Shown one piece after another: positions 10,973-22,682 of a DNA stretch of 64,000 bases. The notes beneath the pieces are model-generated. The model saw only the letters and a program-made list of their open reading frames with translations, had not been told where the DNA came from and searched no databases. Both the position numbers and the translations under genes were made by a program. The DNA is taken from assembly GCA_038380435.1 (NCBI GenBank), contig JAWZYU010000028.1, positions 45,381,095 to 45,445,094 of the forward strand. The letters run 5' to 3'. The stretch comes from Ryuthela nishihirai (taxonomy: Eukaryota > Arthropoda > Arachnida > Araneae > Heptathelidae). The number at the start of each line of letters is the position of its first letter. Position 1 is the stretch's first letter.

Positions 10973-12952
10973 AATACCTCAAGCAGCTGCTCATCGCAGC
11001 AGTCTGAGAGTAGGCTGTCAGTTTAATACGCTCTAGGTCCTGCCATCCTCTCAGACCTTCTACTATGGCATATAAACTGACAGGCTCCTGTCAAACCTCT
11101 GTGGCAAGCAGCTGCTTGAGGGGGTATTTATTTTTAGCCGTCCCATGGTCGAGTGGTTAGCGCGCTTGGCTCCTGATCTAAGGGACCTGGGTTCGAGCCC
11201 CGGGTAAGGCATGGATGTATGCGTCGTTTTTCTGCTGAGGTCCTGCCATCCTCTCAGACCTTCTACTATGGCATATAAACTGACAGGCTCCTGTCAAACC
11301 TCTGTGGCAAGCAGCTGCTTGAGGGGGTATTTATTTTTAGCCGTCCCATGGTCGAGTGGTTAGCGCGCTTGGCTCCTGATCTAAGGGACCTGGGTTCGAG
11401 CCCCGGGTAAGGCATGGATGTATGCGTCGTTTTTCTGCTGAGGTCCTGCCATCCTCTCAGACCTTCTACTATGGCATATAAACTGACAGGCTCCTGTCAA
11501 ACCTCTGTGGCAAGCAGCTGCTTGAGGGGGTATTTATTTTTAGCCGTCCCATGGTCGAGTGGTTAGCGCGCTTGGCTCCTGATCTAAGGGACCTGGGTTC
11601 GAGCCCCGGGTAAGGCATGGATGTATGCGTCGTTTTTCTGCTGAGGTCCTGCCATCCTCTCAGACCTTCTACTATGGCATATAAACTGACAGGCTCCTGT
11701 CAAACCTCTGTGGCAAGCAGCTGCTTGAGGGGGTATTTATTTTTAGCCGTCCCATGGTCGAGTGGTTAGCGCGCTTGGCTCCTGATCTAAGGGACCTGGG
11801 TTCGAGCCCCGGGTAAGGCATGGATGTATGCGTCGTTTTTCTGCTGAGGTCCTGCCATCCTCTCAGACCTTCTACTATGGCATATAAACTGACAGGCTCC
11901 TGTCAAACCTCTGTGGCAAGCAGCTGCTTGAGGGGGTATTTATTTTTAGCCGTCCCATGGTCGAGTGGTTAGCGCGCTTGGCTCCTGATCTAAGGGACCT
12001 GGGTTCGAGCCCCGGGTAAGGCATGGATGTATGCGTCGTTTTTCTGCTGAGGTCCTGCCATCCTCTCAGACCTTCTACTATGGCATATAAACTGACAGGC
12101 TCCTGTCAAACCTCTGTGGCAAGCAGCTGCTTGAGGGGGTATTTATTTTTAGCCGTCCCATGGTCGAGTGGTTAGCGCGCTTGGCTCCTGATCTAAGGGA
12201 CCTGGGTTCGAGCCCCGGGTAAGGCATGGATGTATGCGTCGTTTTTCTGCTGAGGTCCTGCCATCCTCTCAGACCTTCTACTATGGCATATAAACTGACA
12301 GGCTCCTGTCAAACCTCTGTGGCAAGCAGCTGCTTGAGGGGGTATTTATTTTTAGCCGTCCCATGGTCGAGTGGTTAGCGCGCTTGGCTCCTGATCTAAG
12401 GGACCTGGGTTCGAGCCCCGGGTAAGGCATGGATGTATGCGTCGTTTTTCTGCTGAGGTCCTGCCATCCTCTCAGACCTTCTACTATGGCATATAAACTG
12501 ACAGGCTCCTGTCAAACCTCTGTGGCAAGCAGCTGCTTGAGGGGGTATTTATTTTTAGCCGTCCCATGGTCGAGTGGTTAGCGCGCTTGGCTCCTGATCT
12601 AAGGGACCTGGGTTCGAGCCCCGGGTAAGGCATGGATGTATGTGTCGTTTTTCTGCTGAGGGTCTGCCATCCTCTCAGACCTTCTACTATGGCATATAAA
12701 CTGACAGGCTCCTGTCAGACCTCTGTGGCAAGCAGCTGCTTGAGGGGTATTTATTTTTAGCCGTCCCATGGCCGAATGGTTAGCGCGCTTGGCTCCTGAT
12801 CTAAGGGACCTGGGTTCGAGCCCCGGGTAAGGCATGGATGTATGTGTCGTTTTTTTGCTGAGGGTCTGCCATCCTCTCAGACCTTCTACTATGGCATATA
12901 AACTGACAGGCTCCTGTCAGACCTCTGTGGCAAGCAGCTGCTTGAGAGGGTA
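10973..12952 (+). repeat. tandem array of SINE-B, 203-bp unit
   Basis: Nine successive tRNA-like heads (TCGAGTGGTTAGCGCGCTTG, B box GGGTTCGAGCCCC) recur every 203 bp, with GGCATGGATG near 11211, 11414, 11617, 11820, 12023, 12226, 12429, 12632 and 12834. Units 2-7 are essentially identical; the last two carry substitutions (GGTCTGCC for GTCCTGCC). The left edge at 10973-11033 is a partial unit in inverted orientation. Each unit carries intact-looking A and B boxes of a Pol III promoter. SINEs rarely form tandem arrays, so this is a SINE converted into a satellite. Confidence 0.93.
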
Positions 12953-13844
12953 TTTATTTATTTTTTTTATATAGAAGATATGTGGAAAATATATAAAATT
13001 CCTGCGAGAGCTCAGCAGGAAGACAATATAAATCAAGAAACATCCATGCCTTTCTCTAGCCAAGCACGCTAATCACTCGTCCACGAAAAGACCTAATGTT
13101 GTCAGAAAACTCTGAATATATTAGAGAATCCGAACCATCTATTTCTATCTCCCAGACATCAGCACGCTGCTCAACAAAAGGAAGAAACGAAAAGTTGCAG
13201 TACCGAAAATTCCTTTATTAATTTGATCGGAAAAGGAAACATGAGGATTTCACGAATAATTGAGTTAATTGTGAATTCCATGGATAGTTACATAATTCAA
13301 TACCTTGGTTGGGGAGTGTGTGCCCAACTAACGAATTTGAATACAGAAGGAGCACAATAAAACATCTTTATCTCTGATTACAGTGGAAAAGAGTTGCTCA
13401 CTTCAAATACAGATCAATATTTTTGTATTTGAAGTGAACAACCACTCCGATAGTTCAGCTCAATTCAGCAAGTATTCAGATGAAAGAAATTTGATTAGCG
13501 TAGAAATTTTACAGGAATCGTTACAGTAAATAGATGGAAAAACATTTATTTCAAACATTTTTTAATAGTCTGCAGGGTGATGAAGTGTATATTTTGAGCA
13601 GTCTTCGGGGTAATCAACAGACGGTGGATCTGGTAGAACTGGAACTGTAAAAAAAGAAAGAAATAGATTATCTCTTTGCATTCAAAGCAACGTGTTATGT
13701 CCGATGGAGAATATATATCCAAAGAATTGAGAAAAGTGTTTTTCGAAAATGATTGATCAGTTGTAATTAGGCATGAAATAAATGCAATTTCCAAAACGTT
13801 CTGTTCATTTTTTCTGCGATGTAATATCGACAGATATGTGTTGA
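12953..13844. other. AT-rich, no gene; SINE-B remnant and a hairpin
   Basis: Positions 13040-13085 are a decayed minus-strand SINE-B head (ACATCCATGCC and TAGCCAAGCACGCTAA). Positions 13393-13442 form a hairpin with stem CACTTCAAATACA and its complement. An open frame on the minus strand near 13546-13794 shows no known motif. Confidence 0.45.
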
Positions 13845-14563
13845 GTTACCTCTGAGGGGGCACTCTTTTCGCTCACAATGGGCTAAATAGCCAGGTCACT
13901 GGGACACCGAGAAGGTTGGGGGAGCTGTTGGGTTGGGTTGTTTTACCTCTGAGCGGCACTTTTTTGCACACCATGGGCTAAATGCCAGGTCACATGGACT
14001 CCGAAGGCTCAGAGAAGGTTGGGGGAGGGGACCCACTGGAATAGCTGTTGGGAGACAGATGGTAGCCTCCCGTCAAGGCCATCCAGCGTGTTCTTTAACG
14101 TGCACAGGGTATGGTTCTCCCGCACACGGGGCCACGGCTTAACGTCCCATCCGACGGACGGCGGCCTTTCCAAGCCCATTGGTGTCCCCTACTGACCGTG
14201 GGCAGGGCGGGAAATTTTGCGGAGAAGCTGTTGAGAGACAGATGGAGCCTGCCAGGTCACAGGGACCCTAAGGTCTAAGAGAAGGTTGGAACAGGGGACC
14301 CATTGGACGGCTGTTGGGAGACAGCTGATAGTCTGCCGTCAAGGACATCCAGCATGCTCTTTAGCGTGACAGGGTTATGGGCTTTCCCACACACGGGATC
14401 ACGGTTTAACGTCCCATACGAGGGACTTTCCAAGTCCATCGGTATCCCCTATAGGCCGAAGGCGGGGAGTTTGTGTAGATAGATCTCAACGTTGTCCAGA
14501 TGAGACTCGAACCTGGGAACTGTAGATTGCGAGCTTGGCGCGCTACCGACTGAGCCACTCCAG
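13845..14563 (-). mobile_element. old SINE-A copy split by a younger one
   Basis: Pieces 13845-13930 and 14226-14563 are one diverged minus-strand SINE-A with its tRNA head near 14500-14563. The interruption is the truncated copy at 13931-14225. Confidence 0.7.
13931..14225 (-). mobile_element. 5'-truncated SINE-A nested in another SINE-A
   Basis: Lacks the tRNA head and ends at TTTTGCGGAGA. AGCTGTTG lies on both sides (13923-13930 and 14226-14233), as expected for target-primed insertion of a truncated copy. Confidence 0.85.
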
Positions 14564-14565
14564 TT

Positions 14566-15116
14566 TCTGACAATTATGAAGAACTGGTGATTTTATTTGT
14601 AGAGTTGAAATAACTAAGAGCAAGAAGAGCAGAGAGGATTTTTCAAACTCTTTTTTTTTTTGTTGAAGATTTAAATATTGTAAGGTACTAAAAATTTAAT
14701 TTGCGTAGAAATCTAAAATATATAGTAATGGATGACCATTCCCTTTTTTATTAATTAAACCTGATTTCATAGTAATTACACCGTTTCAAAACATTGATCC
14801 TAAACATCGCGAGGCAGTAAGTCGACCTCGCTTCGCTAAGCTAGAAACTGAAGGAGATCAATTCATATATAACTACAAACACAGGAAAGTGCTTTAGGCT
14901 GTGAACGATCTTGGGTGTAGACATAGATTTTCTTGAATCGTTTGGGATACGAACCCACGACCTCCTGATGACATGACAAGTGCTCTGATCGCTGAGCTAC
15001 CAATCAATATCTCCCCTATAGACTGCAAGTGGCTCCCATTTATACTATAGGTCAGTTGTTAGAAGTTATTTTGTCTACAGTAAAGTTGTTGTCGTCAACC
15101 ATAATCATCAACTGTA
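14566..15116. other. AT-rich, tRNA-like sequence on the minus strand
   Basis: The complement of 14945-15003 reads TTGGTAGCTCAGCGATCAGA and, 25 bases on, GTCGTGGGTTCGTATCCCA, which are good A- and B-box matches. The anticodon arm does not fold cleanly, so I take it as a pseudo-tRNA or SINE head. The rest shows no gene. Confidence 0.4.
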
Positions 15117-15625
15117 CAGTGGCTCAAAAAAGTATCCCAACACTATGGTTCATTACAGAATTCATCAAAAATATCTGGCAACGATTTTTTTTAGAAATTA
15201 GTGATCTGGCAACATTCGTGTCACACGATTATAGAATTCATCAAAAATATCTGGCAACGATTTTTTTAGAAATTAGTGATCTGGCAACATTCGTGTCACG
15301 TGATTACAGAATTCAGGAAAAATATCTGGAGCATGTACAGCAACTGTACACGCTCCAGTTACCGTTCACAGCATACTGGAGCGTGTGCAGTAACTGCACA
15401 CGCTCCAGTTTGCTGTGAACGGTAACTGCACACGCTCAATATTTCCGTGAGTGAGCCCACACGATCTAGTTTCAAAATAATATGACTACCTACAGTCGCT
15501 CAAAAAAGTATCCGAACACTATGGTTGATTAGAGAATTCAGAAAAAATATCTGGCAACGTTTTTTTTTAGAAATTAGTCGTTTGGCAACCTTCGTGTACA
15601 GTACACGAAGGTTGCCAAATTTGGT
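15117..15625. mobile_element. composite palindromic MITE, right end lost
   Basis: The left terminus CAGTGGCTCAAAAAAGTATC follows TA. It contains two tandem half-units, the hairpin block (GCGTGTGCAGTAACTGCACA) and a second terminus from 15497. It ends in CCAAATTTGGTTCCAAATTTGG without a right TIR. Confidence 0.75.
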
Positions 15626-15698
15626 TCCAAATTTGGTAGGGTGTTCTCACTTAGTTCTAGCCCTTTTAGGGTAGCGGTTCGGGTTCCTAGCTGCAGTG

Positions 15699-17785
15699 GG
15701 TCGGGAGTGATCTTTCGAAAAGTGTCCCAGATTTCAGGGAGCGCTGCCATGAGTCGGGAGTGATCTTTAGAAAAGTGTCCCAGATTTCAGGGAGCGCTGC
15801 CGTGTGGTCGGGAGTGATCTTTCGAAAAGTGTCCCAGATTTCAAGGAGCGCTGCCGTGTGGTCGGGAGTGATGTTCCGAAAAGTGTCCCAGATTTCAAGG
15901 AGCGCTGCCGTGTGGTCGGGAGTGATCTTTCGAAAAGTGTCCCAGATTTCAAGGAGCGCTGCCGTGTGGTCGGGAGTGATCTTTCGAAAAGTGTCCCAGA
16001 TTTCAAGGAGCGCTGCCGTGTGGTCGGGAGTGATCTTTCGAAAAGTGTCCCAGATTTCAAGGAGCGCTGCCGTGTGGTCGGGAGTGATCTTTCGAAAAGT
16101 GTCCCAGATTTCAAGGAGCGCTGCCGTGTTGTCGGGCGTGATCTTTCGAAAAGTGTCCCAGATTTCAGGGAGCTCTGCCATGAGTCGGGAGTGATCTTTC
16201 GAAAAGTGTCCCAGATTTCAGGGAGCGCTACCGTGAGTCGGAAGTGATCTTTCGAAAAATGTCCCAGATTTCAGGGAGCGCTGCCGTGTGGTCGGGTGTG
16301 ATCTTTCGAAAAGTGTCCCAGATTTCAGGGAGCGCTGCCATGAGTTGGGAGTGATCTTTCGAAAAGTGTCCCAGATTTCAGAGAGCGCTGCCGTGTGGTC
16401 GGGAGTGATCTTTCGAAAAGTGTCCCAGATTTCAGGGAGCGCTGCCATGAGTCGGGAGTGATCTTTCGAAAAGTGTCCCAGATTTCAGAGAGCGCTGCCG
16501 TGTGGTCGGGCGTGATCTTTCGAAAAGTGTCCCAGATTTCAGGGAGCGCTGCCATGAGTCGGGAGTGATCTTTCGAAAAGTGTCCCAGATTTCAGGGAGC
16601 GCTGCCATGTGGTCGGGAGTGATGTTCCGAAAAGTGTCCCAGATTTCAAGAAGCGATGCCGTGTTGTCGGGCGTGATCTTTCGAAAAGTGTCCCAGATTT
16701 CAAGGAGCGCTGCCGTGTGATCGGGAGTGATCTTTCGAAAAGTGTCCCAGATTTCAGGGAGCGCTGCCATGAGTCGGGAGTGATCTTTCGAAAAGTGTCC
16801 CAGATTTCAGAGAGCGCTGCCATGAGTTGGGAGTGATCTTTCGAAAAGTGTCCCAGATTTCAGAGAGCGCTGCCGTGTGGTCGGGAGTGATCTTTCGAAA
16901 AGTGTCCCAGATTTCAGGGAGCGCTGCCATGAGTCGGGAGTGATCTTTCGAAAAGTGTCCCAGATTTCAGAGAGCGCTGCCGTGTGGTCGGGAGTGATCT
17001 TTCGAAAAGTGTCCCAGATTTCAGGGAGCGCTGCCATGAGTCGGGAGTGATCTTTCGAAAAGTGTCCCAGATTTCAGAGAGCGCTGCCGTGTGGTCGGGA
17101 GTGATCTTTCGAAAAGTGTCCCAGATTTCAGGGAGCGCTGCCATGAGTCGGGAGTGATCTTTCGAAAAGTGTCCCAGATTTCAGGGAGCGCTGCCATGAG
17201 TCGGGAGTGATCTTTCGAAAAGTGTCCCAGATTTCAGAGAGCGCTGCCGTGTGGTCGGGAGTGATCTTTCGAAAAGTGTCCCAGATTTCAGGGAGCGCTG
17301 CCATGAGTCGGGAGTGATCTTTCGAAAAGTGTCCCAGATTTCAGAGAGCGCTGCCGTGTGGTCGGGAGTGATCTTTCGAAAAGTGTCCCAGATTTCAGGG
17401 AGCGCTGCCACGAGTCGGGAGTGATCTTTCGAAAAGTGTCCCAGATTTCAGGGAGCGCTGCCATGTGGTCGGGAGTGATGTTCCGAAAAATGTCCCAGAT
17501 TTCAAGAAGCGATGCCGTGTTGTCGGGCGTGATCTTTCGAAAAGTGTCCCAGATTTCAAGGAGCGCTGCCGTGTGGTCGGGAGTGATCTTTCGAAAAGTG
17601 TCCCAGATTTCAGGGAGCGCTGCCATGAGTCGGGAGTGATCTTTCGAAAAGTGTCCCAAATTTCAGGGAGCGCTGCCGTGAGTCGGGAGTGATCTTCCGA
17701 AAAGTGTCTCAAATTTCCGGGAGCGCTGCTGTGGGTCGGGAATGATCATTCGAAAAGTGTCCCAGATTTCTGGGAGCGCTGACGT
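15699..17785. repeat. 53/54-bp tandem array, ~39 units
   Basis: Unit core: GTGATCTTTCGAAAAGTGTC then CCAGATTTCAGGGAGCGCTG. Variants end CCGTGTGGTCGGGA (54 bp) or CCATGAGTCGGGA (53 bp). In the middle and right part they alternate as a 107-bp dimer that is itself amplified. Long open frames on both strands arise because 54 is divisible by three, and they break wherever the 53-bp variant occurs. I do not regard them as genes. Confidence 0.93.
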
Positions 17786-18202
17786 CGCCTACCTTGTGTG
17801 GAGTTGTAGTGTGGAATGCTGGTGAATGAAGTTATCAATAGACATACTTTTGGGGGAAATTTAACTGTGACTGGAGTAGTACGGTGGAAAGCTGTGAATG
17901 AACTTATCGATGGAAAGAATTATCAATACGTTTGTGCCAAACGCTTGGCGTAGGTTTAACTAGTATGTACTTATGTGTATTTTTCAAGCAGTTTTTTTTT
18001 AAAAACACTAAAATGGAGATAAAAATTTTATACCGTAAATTTTATACCCCCACCCTCATATTAATTTATTTTCAGATTTTGACCTGAACGTATTGGTTAC
18101 TGATTTCGCTGATTCTATTAACTGTTGAGAACAATTATTTTAAATGTCTTTTAAGTAGTTAAATATTACATTTTCCCCAACGCTTTAAATACCAAAAGAT
18201 CA
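17786..18202. other. no gene recognised
   Basis: Unique AT-rich sequence right of the array. Nothing beyond T and A runs. Confidence 0.4.
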
Positions 18203-18264
18203 AACAGGATTCAAAATCGAGATTTAAATATACGTATATTTAAATCTCGATTTTGAATCCTGTT
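18203..18264. repeat. 62-bp perfect palindrome
   Basis: The two 31-base arms, from AACAGGATTCAAAATCGAG to its complement, meet at TAC/GTA (18233/18234) with no spacer and no mismatch that I can find. It could extrude as a cruciform. Confidence 0.9.
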
Positions 18265-18288
18265 GTATCCAACACTTATCCCTATACA

Positions 18289-18676
18289 CAATGGGGAGGG
18301 GGTGGCTCAGTCGGTAGTGCGCCAGGCTCGTAACCTGTAGTTCCCGGTTCGAATCCCAGCTGGGTCAGCGTTGAGATTTATCTCCGCAAAATTCCCCGTC
18401 CTGCCCACGATCAATAGGGGGACACCGATGGGCTTGGAAAGGCCGCCGTCCGTCGGATGGGACGTTAAGCCTTGGCCCCGTGTGCGGGAGAGCCATACCC
18501 TGTGCACGTTAAAGAACACGCTGGATGGCCTTGACGGGAGGCTACCATCTGTCTCTCAACAGCTGTTCCAGTGGGTCCCCTCCCCCAACCTTCTCTGAGC
18601 CTTCGGGGTCCATGTGACCTGGCCATTTAGCCCATGGTGTGCAAAAAAGTGCCGCTCAGAGGTAAAACAACCCAAC
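18289..18676 (+). mobile_element. full-length SINE-A with target duplication
   Basis: Head GGCTCAGTCGGTAGTGCG and intact B box. Flanked by CCTATACA (18281-18288 and 18677-18684). Confidence 0.93.
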
Positions 18677-18722
18677 CCTATACATAAAAAGCACCGCATT
18701 TAATAAGTTATTGAGTAATCAG

Positions 18723-19121
18723 GGTTGGGTTGTTTTACCTCTGAGCGGCACTTTTTTGCACTCCATGGGCTAAATGGCCAGGTCACAAGGACCCCGAAGG
18801 CTCAGAGAAGGTTGGGGGAGGGGACCCACTGGAACAGCTGTTGGGAGACAGATGGTAGCCCCCGTCAAGGACATCCAGCGTGTTCTTTAACATGCACAGG
18901 GTATGTTACTCTCCCGCATACACTCTCCCGCATACGGGGCCACGGCTTAACGTCCCATCCGACGGACGACGGCCTTTCCAAGCCCATCGGTGTCCCCTAG
19001 TGACCGTGGGCAGGGCGGAGAATTTTGCGGAGATAAATCTCAACGCTGACCCAGCTGGGACTCGAACCTGGGAACTACAGATTACGAGCCTGGCGCGCTA
19101 CCGACTGAGCCACCCCCGCCC
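18723..19121 (-). mobile_element. full-length SINE-A with 14-bp target duplication
   Basis: Flanked by TATTGAGTAATCAG at 18709-18722 and 19122-19135. Contains a small internal tandem duplication near 18910-18935 (CTCTCCCGCATAC twice). Confidence 0.95.
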
Positions 19122-19135
19122 TATTGAGTAATCAG

Positions 19136-19857
19136 TGTTTACCCCCTATTCTCGTAACATCAGCATGTTCCTAATAGAGTGGCCATTGAGTTTATTTGGC
19201 GACATCACTGGCTACAATTTTACTGTTGTCTCAGTCCAGAGCAATTTTCTTATTGTGTCTTTTAAACTGCATTCAGTTAAGTAATTTCTTTAACGATTAC
19301 CATAAATACGAGCTTAAATGCGAAACAGAAAATTATGGTTCGTAATTTATTCGTGTATTTATTATTGCATGGCTCCTGCAGTTAATGTTCGTCGTATAAT
19401 TTCATTATCTATGTTTTGCCAAGCTAGGACTAAACCTGCACGGGCTCTCTCGATTCTGAAGTGTTCCTTTTTTTTCTATTTATTCTCCAGCTTTAATCGT
19501 TATTTCAGAAGTAATTTGTGTTGCCATTTCTATTGTATAAATATACTGATATTCGAAAACGAAGATTTGTAAGGACAAGATGTAACAGCGAACAAAACGG
19601 TAAAGGGCGCCCTCTTGCGACAAAGTTCACTTCAGAGTTCAAACGGTACTGCCGATAAACCGACTTTTAAGAACACATATATATCATTAATTAATTTCTA
19701 ATTTCAAAATAATTCACCAATTGTTATACGAGATTTTTTTTAATTTAATTTTAATATACTTATAGTGAAAACATAGAAATATTACTATCAGTTAATAAAT
19801 AGAAAGTTTTATACGTTTTACAAATGCACTACACATATATTATCTCTCACACTGCTG
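19136..19857. other. no gene; one half of a diverged repeat pair
   Basis: AT-rich. Positions 19605-19655 (GGGCGCCCTCTTGCG, AGTTCACTTCAGAGTTCAAA) resemble 20380-20432 (GAGCGCCCTCTTTTGG, TTCACTTGAAGATTCAAACT), an unassigned repeat. Confidence 0.4.
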
Positions 19858-20246
19858 GGGCTGAAGTACACCAGGCTCGAAATCTGTAGGAAGGGAAACA
19901 GAACAGAATCCCAGGTTCGAATCCCACCTGGGCCATCGTTGAGAATTATCTCCGCAAAACTACCCGCCCTACCCTCGTTCAGTAGGGGACACCGACGGGC
20001 ATGAAAAAGGCAGCCGTTCGTCGGATGGGACTTTAAGCCGTGGCTCCGTGTGCGGGAGAATCACACCCTATGCACGTTAAAGAAATTTTTGTATGGACTT
20101 GGCGGGAAGCTATCATCTGTCTCCTGATAGCTGTCCTATGGGTCCCGTTCCAACCTTTTCTGGGCCCTTGGGGTCCTTGTGACCTACCCATTTAGCTCAT
20201 TGTGTGTAAAAAAAATCGCTCACAGATAAGACAACCCAACCCAACA
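19858..20246 (+). mobile_element. old SINE-A copy
   Basis: Head altered by a ~20-bp insertion (AGGAAGGGAAACAGAACAGA) before the B box GGTTCGAATCCC. Body and tail ACAACCCAACCC are present. Confidence 0.85.
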
Positions 20247-20708
20247 ATTTCACTATTCTTTAATAATATATATATATCAAAAGTAATATATGGTTTATGA
20301 TGGAAATTTTATACTATAGGGGAAAGATTATTTAATTATTTTTTCAGCAAAACAATAGGAAAGAAACCGTCGAAAGCCGGAAGAGCGCCCTCTTTTGGCC
20401 ATTTTCACTTGAAGATTCAAACTGTAATAGAGAAGACTTTCAGGGGTCGCTTTTACATTAGTTCTATATAGAAGTCCCCCACAGTTAGAGGCTGGCCTTC
20501 TTCTTCTTCTTAAACATCCTTCCATCGTAACTGGACCAATTTGTAAAGGGGGCCTCGGCCCCCTTATCATCTGGTCCATGGGCTAAATGTGCTGTGAGGG
20601 CTGTAGTAAAACAATAAAGACAGGGCCATCTCGGTGATTTACTACCATTGGCTGATTGAGTCACGTGGTTTATGAGCGCCATATTTTGCCGTACCGTGAG
20701 ACGAAAGC
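20247..20708. other. no gene; GC hairpin
   Basis: Contains the repeat partner described at 19605 and a strong hairpin AAGGGGGCCTCGGCCCCCTT at 20546-20565. I see no gene. Confidence 0.4.
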
Positions 20709-20720
20709 CTATGAGTTAGT

Positions 20721-21108
20721 TGGGTTGGGTTGTTTTACCTCTGAGCGGCACTTTTTTTGCACACCATGGGCTAAATGGCCAGGTCACATGGACCCCGAAG
20801 GCTCAGAGAAGGTTGGGGGAGGGGACCCAATGGAACAGCTGTTAGGACACAGATGGTAGCCTCCCGTCAAGGCCATCCAGCGTGTTCTTTAACGTGCACA
20901 GGGTATGGCTCTCCTGCACACGGAGCCACGGCTTAACGTCCCATCCGACGGACGGCGGCCTTTCCAAGCCCATCGGTGTCCCCTACTGACCGTGGGCAGG
21001 GCGGGGAATTTTGCGGAGATAAATCTCAACGCTGACCCAGCTGGGATTCGAACCTGGGATCTACAGATTACGAGCCTGGCGCGCTACCGACTGAGCCACC
21101 CCCGCCCC
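20721..21108 (-). mobile_element. full-length SINE-A with 12-bp target duplication
   Basis: Flanked by CTATGAGTTAGT at 20709-20720 and 21109-21120. Near consensus. Confidence 0.95.
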
Positions 21109-21120
21109 CTATGAGTTAGT

Positions 21121-21488
21121 AGGTGTAATAAGTTAAAGCTTCTCAGTTGTTATAGTTTACATATTTCTATTCCTTTTTCTGCCTATAAAAACTTCTTTTT
21201 TTAACATTGCCTCAATGCGCATCATTTGGGTGTAAAATAGATTTGATAATTCCACTCATAAAAGTACATTAATGAAGATTTTCGAAGAAAGATCGTCAGA
21301 ACGACAACAATGGATTGTACAAGTGAAACTCACTAACTGAAACAAACAAATAATTTTTTTCTAGTTCGTTTGCAAAAAACACGCCAATGTCTTCCCTTTG
21401 TCATCTCTATGCTGATGTTTGTTCATCTGTCTGTTCGTCTGCCCGTCCATTCTCTCTCTGTCTGTCTTTCCACCTACCTTTCAGTGTG
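21121..21488. other. no gene recognised
   Basis: AT-rich, with a CT-rich stretch (CTGTCTGTTCGTCTGCC and similar) before the next SINE. Confidence 0.4.
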
Positions 21489-21866
21489 TGGCGGGGGTGG
21501 CTCAGTCGGTAGCGCACCAGGCTCGTAATCTGTAATTCTCAGGTTCGAGTCCCAGCTGGGTCAGCGTTGAGATTTATCTCCGCAAAATTCCCCGCCCTGA
21601 CCACGATCAGTAGGAGACAGATGGGCTTGGAAAGGCCGCCTTCCGTCTGATGAGACAACCCGTGGTATCATGTGCGGGAGAGCCATACCCTGTGCACGTT
21701 AAAGAAGACGCTGGATGGCCTTGACAGGAGGCTACCATCTGTCTCCCAATAGCTGTTCCAGTGGGTCTCCTCCCCCAACCTTCTCTGAGCCTTCGGGGTC
21801 CTTGTGATCTGGCAATTTAGCCCACGGTGTGCAAAAAATTGCCGCTCAGAGGTAAAACAACCCAAC
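21489..21866 (+). mobile_element. SINE-A copy
   Basis: Complete head, body and CCCAACC tail with scattered substitutions. Flanks CTTTCAGTGT and CTCTCAGTGT form an imperfect target duplication. Confidence 0.92.
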
Positions 21867-22045
21867 CTCTCAGTGTTTTCAACTTTTTCACTTTTAGATA
21901 TTAATGAAAAATTCTCTTCTGGTTGGATAGGTGTCAGTGAACTATTTTTACTCGCAATTTCCAAATCTTCCAATAGCTTTAACAGCGTCCTCTAACAAAA
22001 GAAAAAGACAGAAAATGCTACAATTTAAACTTTTAAACAAATATT

Positions 22046-22431
22046 GGGTTGGGTTGTTTTACCTCTGAGCGGCACTTTTTTGCACACCATGGACTAAATG
22101 GCCAAGTCACATGGACCCCGAAGGCTCAGAGAAGGTTGGGGGAGGGGACCCACTGGAACAGCTGTTGGGATACAGATGGTAGCCTCCCGTCAAGGCCATC
22201 CAGCGTGTTCTTTAACGTGCACAGGGTATGTATCCCCCGCACACGGGGCAACGGCTTAACGTCCCATCCGACGGACGGCGGCCTTTCCAAGCCCATTGGT
22301 ATCCCCTATTGACCGTGGGCAGGGCGGGGAGTTTTGCGGAGATAAATCTCAACGCTGACCCAGCTGGGACTCGAACTTGGGAACTACAGATTACGAGCCT
22401 GGCGCGCTACCGACTGAGCCACCCCCGCCCC
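22046..22431 (-). mobile_element. full-length SINE-A with target duplication
   Basis: Flanked by AAACAAATATT at 22035-22045 and 22432-22442. The duplicated partner sequence at 25530-26000 lacks the SINE and has one copy of the site. Confidence 0.96.
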
Positions 22432-22682
22432 AAACAAATATTGTAAACGATCTGTTTACGCTAGACATTTGCATCTTTGGTAGTAGAGTGTCATGATTAG
22501 AAGATTTAAATGGTAATAATTTTTTTTTTTTCATTTTAATAGATAAACAAAAAATTCTTTTTTGTTTTGTAAAACAAAAAATTCTTTTTTGTTTTATAGA
22601 TACTAATAAAAAATTACTAATTTAATTTTGCCAATCATCCATTAGTTCGAATCAAAACTTTTAAGGAATGAAAAGGTAGGTA

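Noticed and set aside
10973..12952. A functional tRNA gene cluster
   Set aside because: The tRNA-like heads have a poor anticodon arm and are followed by the SINE-B body in every unit, so they are SINE promoters rather than tRNA genes.
13546..13794. 82-codon minus-strand frame
   Set aside because: AT-rich, no motif, no splice sites, no neighbouring exon.
14945..15003. tRNA gene on the minus strand
   Set aside because: A and B boxes match, but acceptor and anticodon stems do not pair well. Listed only as tRNA-like.
15687..17712. Many overlapping frames on both strands (EIWDTFRKITPDHTAALL and FRKVSQISRSAAVWSGVI repeats)
   Set aside because: Products of a 54-bp tandem unit. They end wherever the 53-bp variant appears, which argues against selection on the frame.
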